Below are positions 63,890 to 64,000 of a stretch of DNA of 64,000 bases, one piece after another (position 1 is the first letter of the stretch; the number at the start of each line of letters is the position of its first letter). This DNA comes from an uncultured Clostridium sp. (GTDB lineage: Bacteria; Bacillota; Clostridia; TANB77; CAG-508). Both the position numbers and the translations under genes were made by a program. The stretch spans positions 21,356-85,355 of the forward strand of contig CATYUF010000001.1 in assembly GCA_958413095.1 (NCBI GenBank), written 5' to 3'. The notes below the pieces were generated by a model. That model saw only the letters and a program-made list of their open reading frames with translations. It had not been told where the DNA came from and did no database searches.

Positions 63890-64000
63890 AAGAATAAAAT
63901 AAAATATAATCTTGCCTCAAATTATAATAAATAGCAACATACATGCGTTAGTATAAACTTTTAGTAGGGAAATTTTAGAAAAAAATTGAATAAGAGATAC

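Overview
The window is a very AT-rich chromosome segment from a Gram-positive, endospore-forming anaerobe of the Clostridia. The evidence is a complete spoIVA, the MurT/GatD lipid II amidation pair, AddA-type recombination, a flavodiiron protein, iron-dependent alcohol dehydrogenase, radical SAM enzymes, a two-domain Der GTPase, an RqcH homologue, and a class A-like RNase P RNA. Purine-rich ATA/ACA/GCA/AGA codons dominate. The species cannot be named from the sequence alone. I saw no tRNA or rRNA genes, CRISPR arrays, transposase genes or prophage genes.

Layout. 1-4.6 kb: the end of an ABC half-transporter and its complete partner, a flavodiiron protein, then rlmN on the minus strand behind a small ORF. 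5.0-13.3 kb: an accessory segment with a possible Cys/His hydrolase-like protein, two small HTH proteins divergent from each other, and a tight eight-gene plus-strand operon (HAD phosphatase, radical SAM, SDR, radical SAM/SPASM, MTAN-like nucleosidase, radical SAM, PfkB kinase, histidine phosphatase). This is the best candidate for an undescribed pathway. 13.4-19.2 kb: spoIVA, divergent from two sugar-nucleotide genes, then ligA. 19.2-22.0 kb: a stretch where several adjacent genes (a small hypothetical, an HD phosphohydrolase, metK) are broken by frameshifts, either locus decay or local sequence error. 22.4-32 kb: an HD protein, gatD and murT, a UMPH-1 type nucleotidase, an Mg2+ P-type ATPase, a DUF4116 protein and an FUSC-type membrane protein. 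32-37.6 kb: a RhuM-Fic/Doc protein, a miniature transposable element with a 9-bp target duplication, a large LPxxG-anchored surface protein, and a tandem pair of related membrane proteins. 37.8-44.3 kb: 6-phosphofructokinase, a 207-bp near-palindromic element, and FIST, aldehyde dehydrogenase and Fe-alcohol dehydrogenase genes (carbon and redox metabolism, apparently highly expressed). 44.6-50.6 kb: an AgrC-like GHKL kinase behind two Spo0A boxes, addA, and a small membrane protein. 50.7-64 kb: housekeeping genes rqcH, nagZ-like, der-plsY-gpsA, a zinc-ribbon protein, dtd, rnpB, an RluA-family gene, trmB and pyrG.

A second layer is a set of short interspersed non-coding repeats: a 28-bp palindrome-forming arm, a shared leader in front of rlmN and gatD, a shared bidirectional promoter-like block in two divergent intergenic regions, an approximately 87-bp repeat at 4.6 and 30.7 kb, a repeat near gene ends at 23.6 and 44.4 kb, the miniature element at 33 kb and the giant hairpin at 39 kb. 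All calls come from reading the sequence. No database searches were run, so family names rest on motifs and general similarity.
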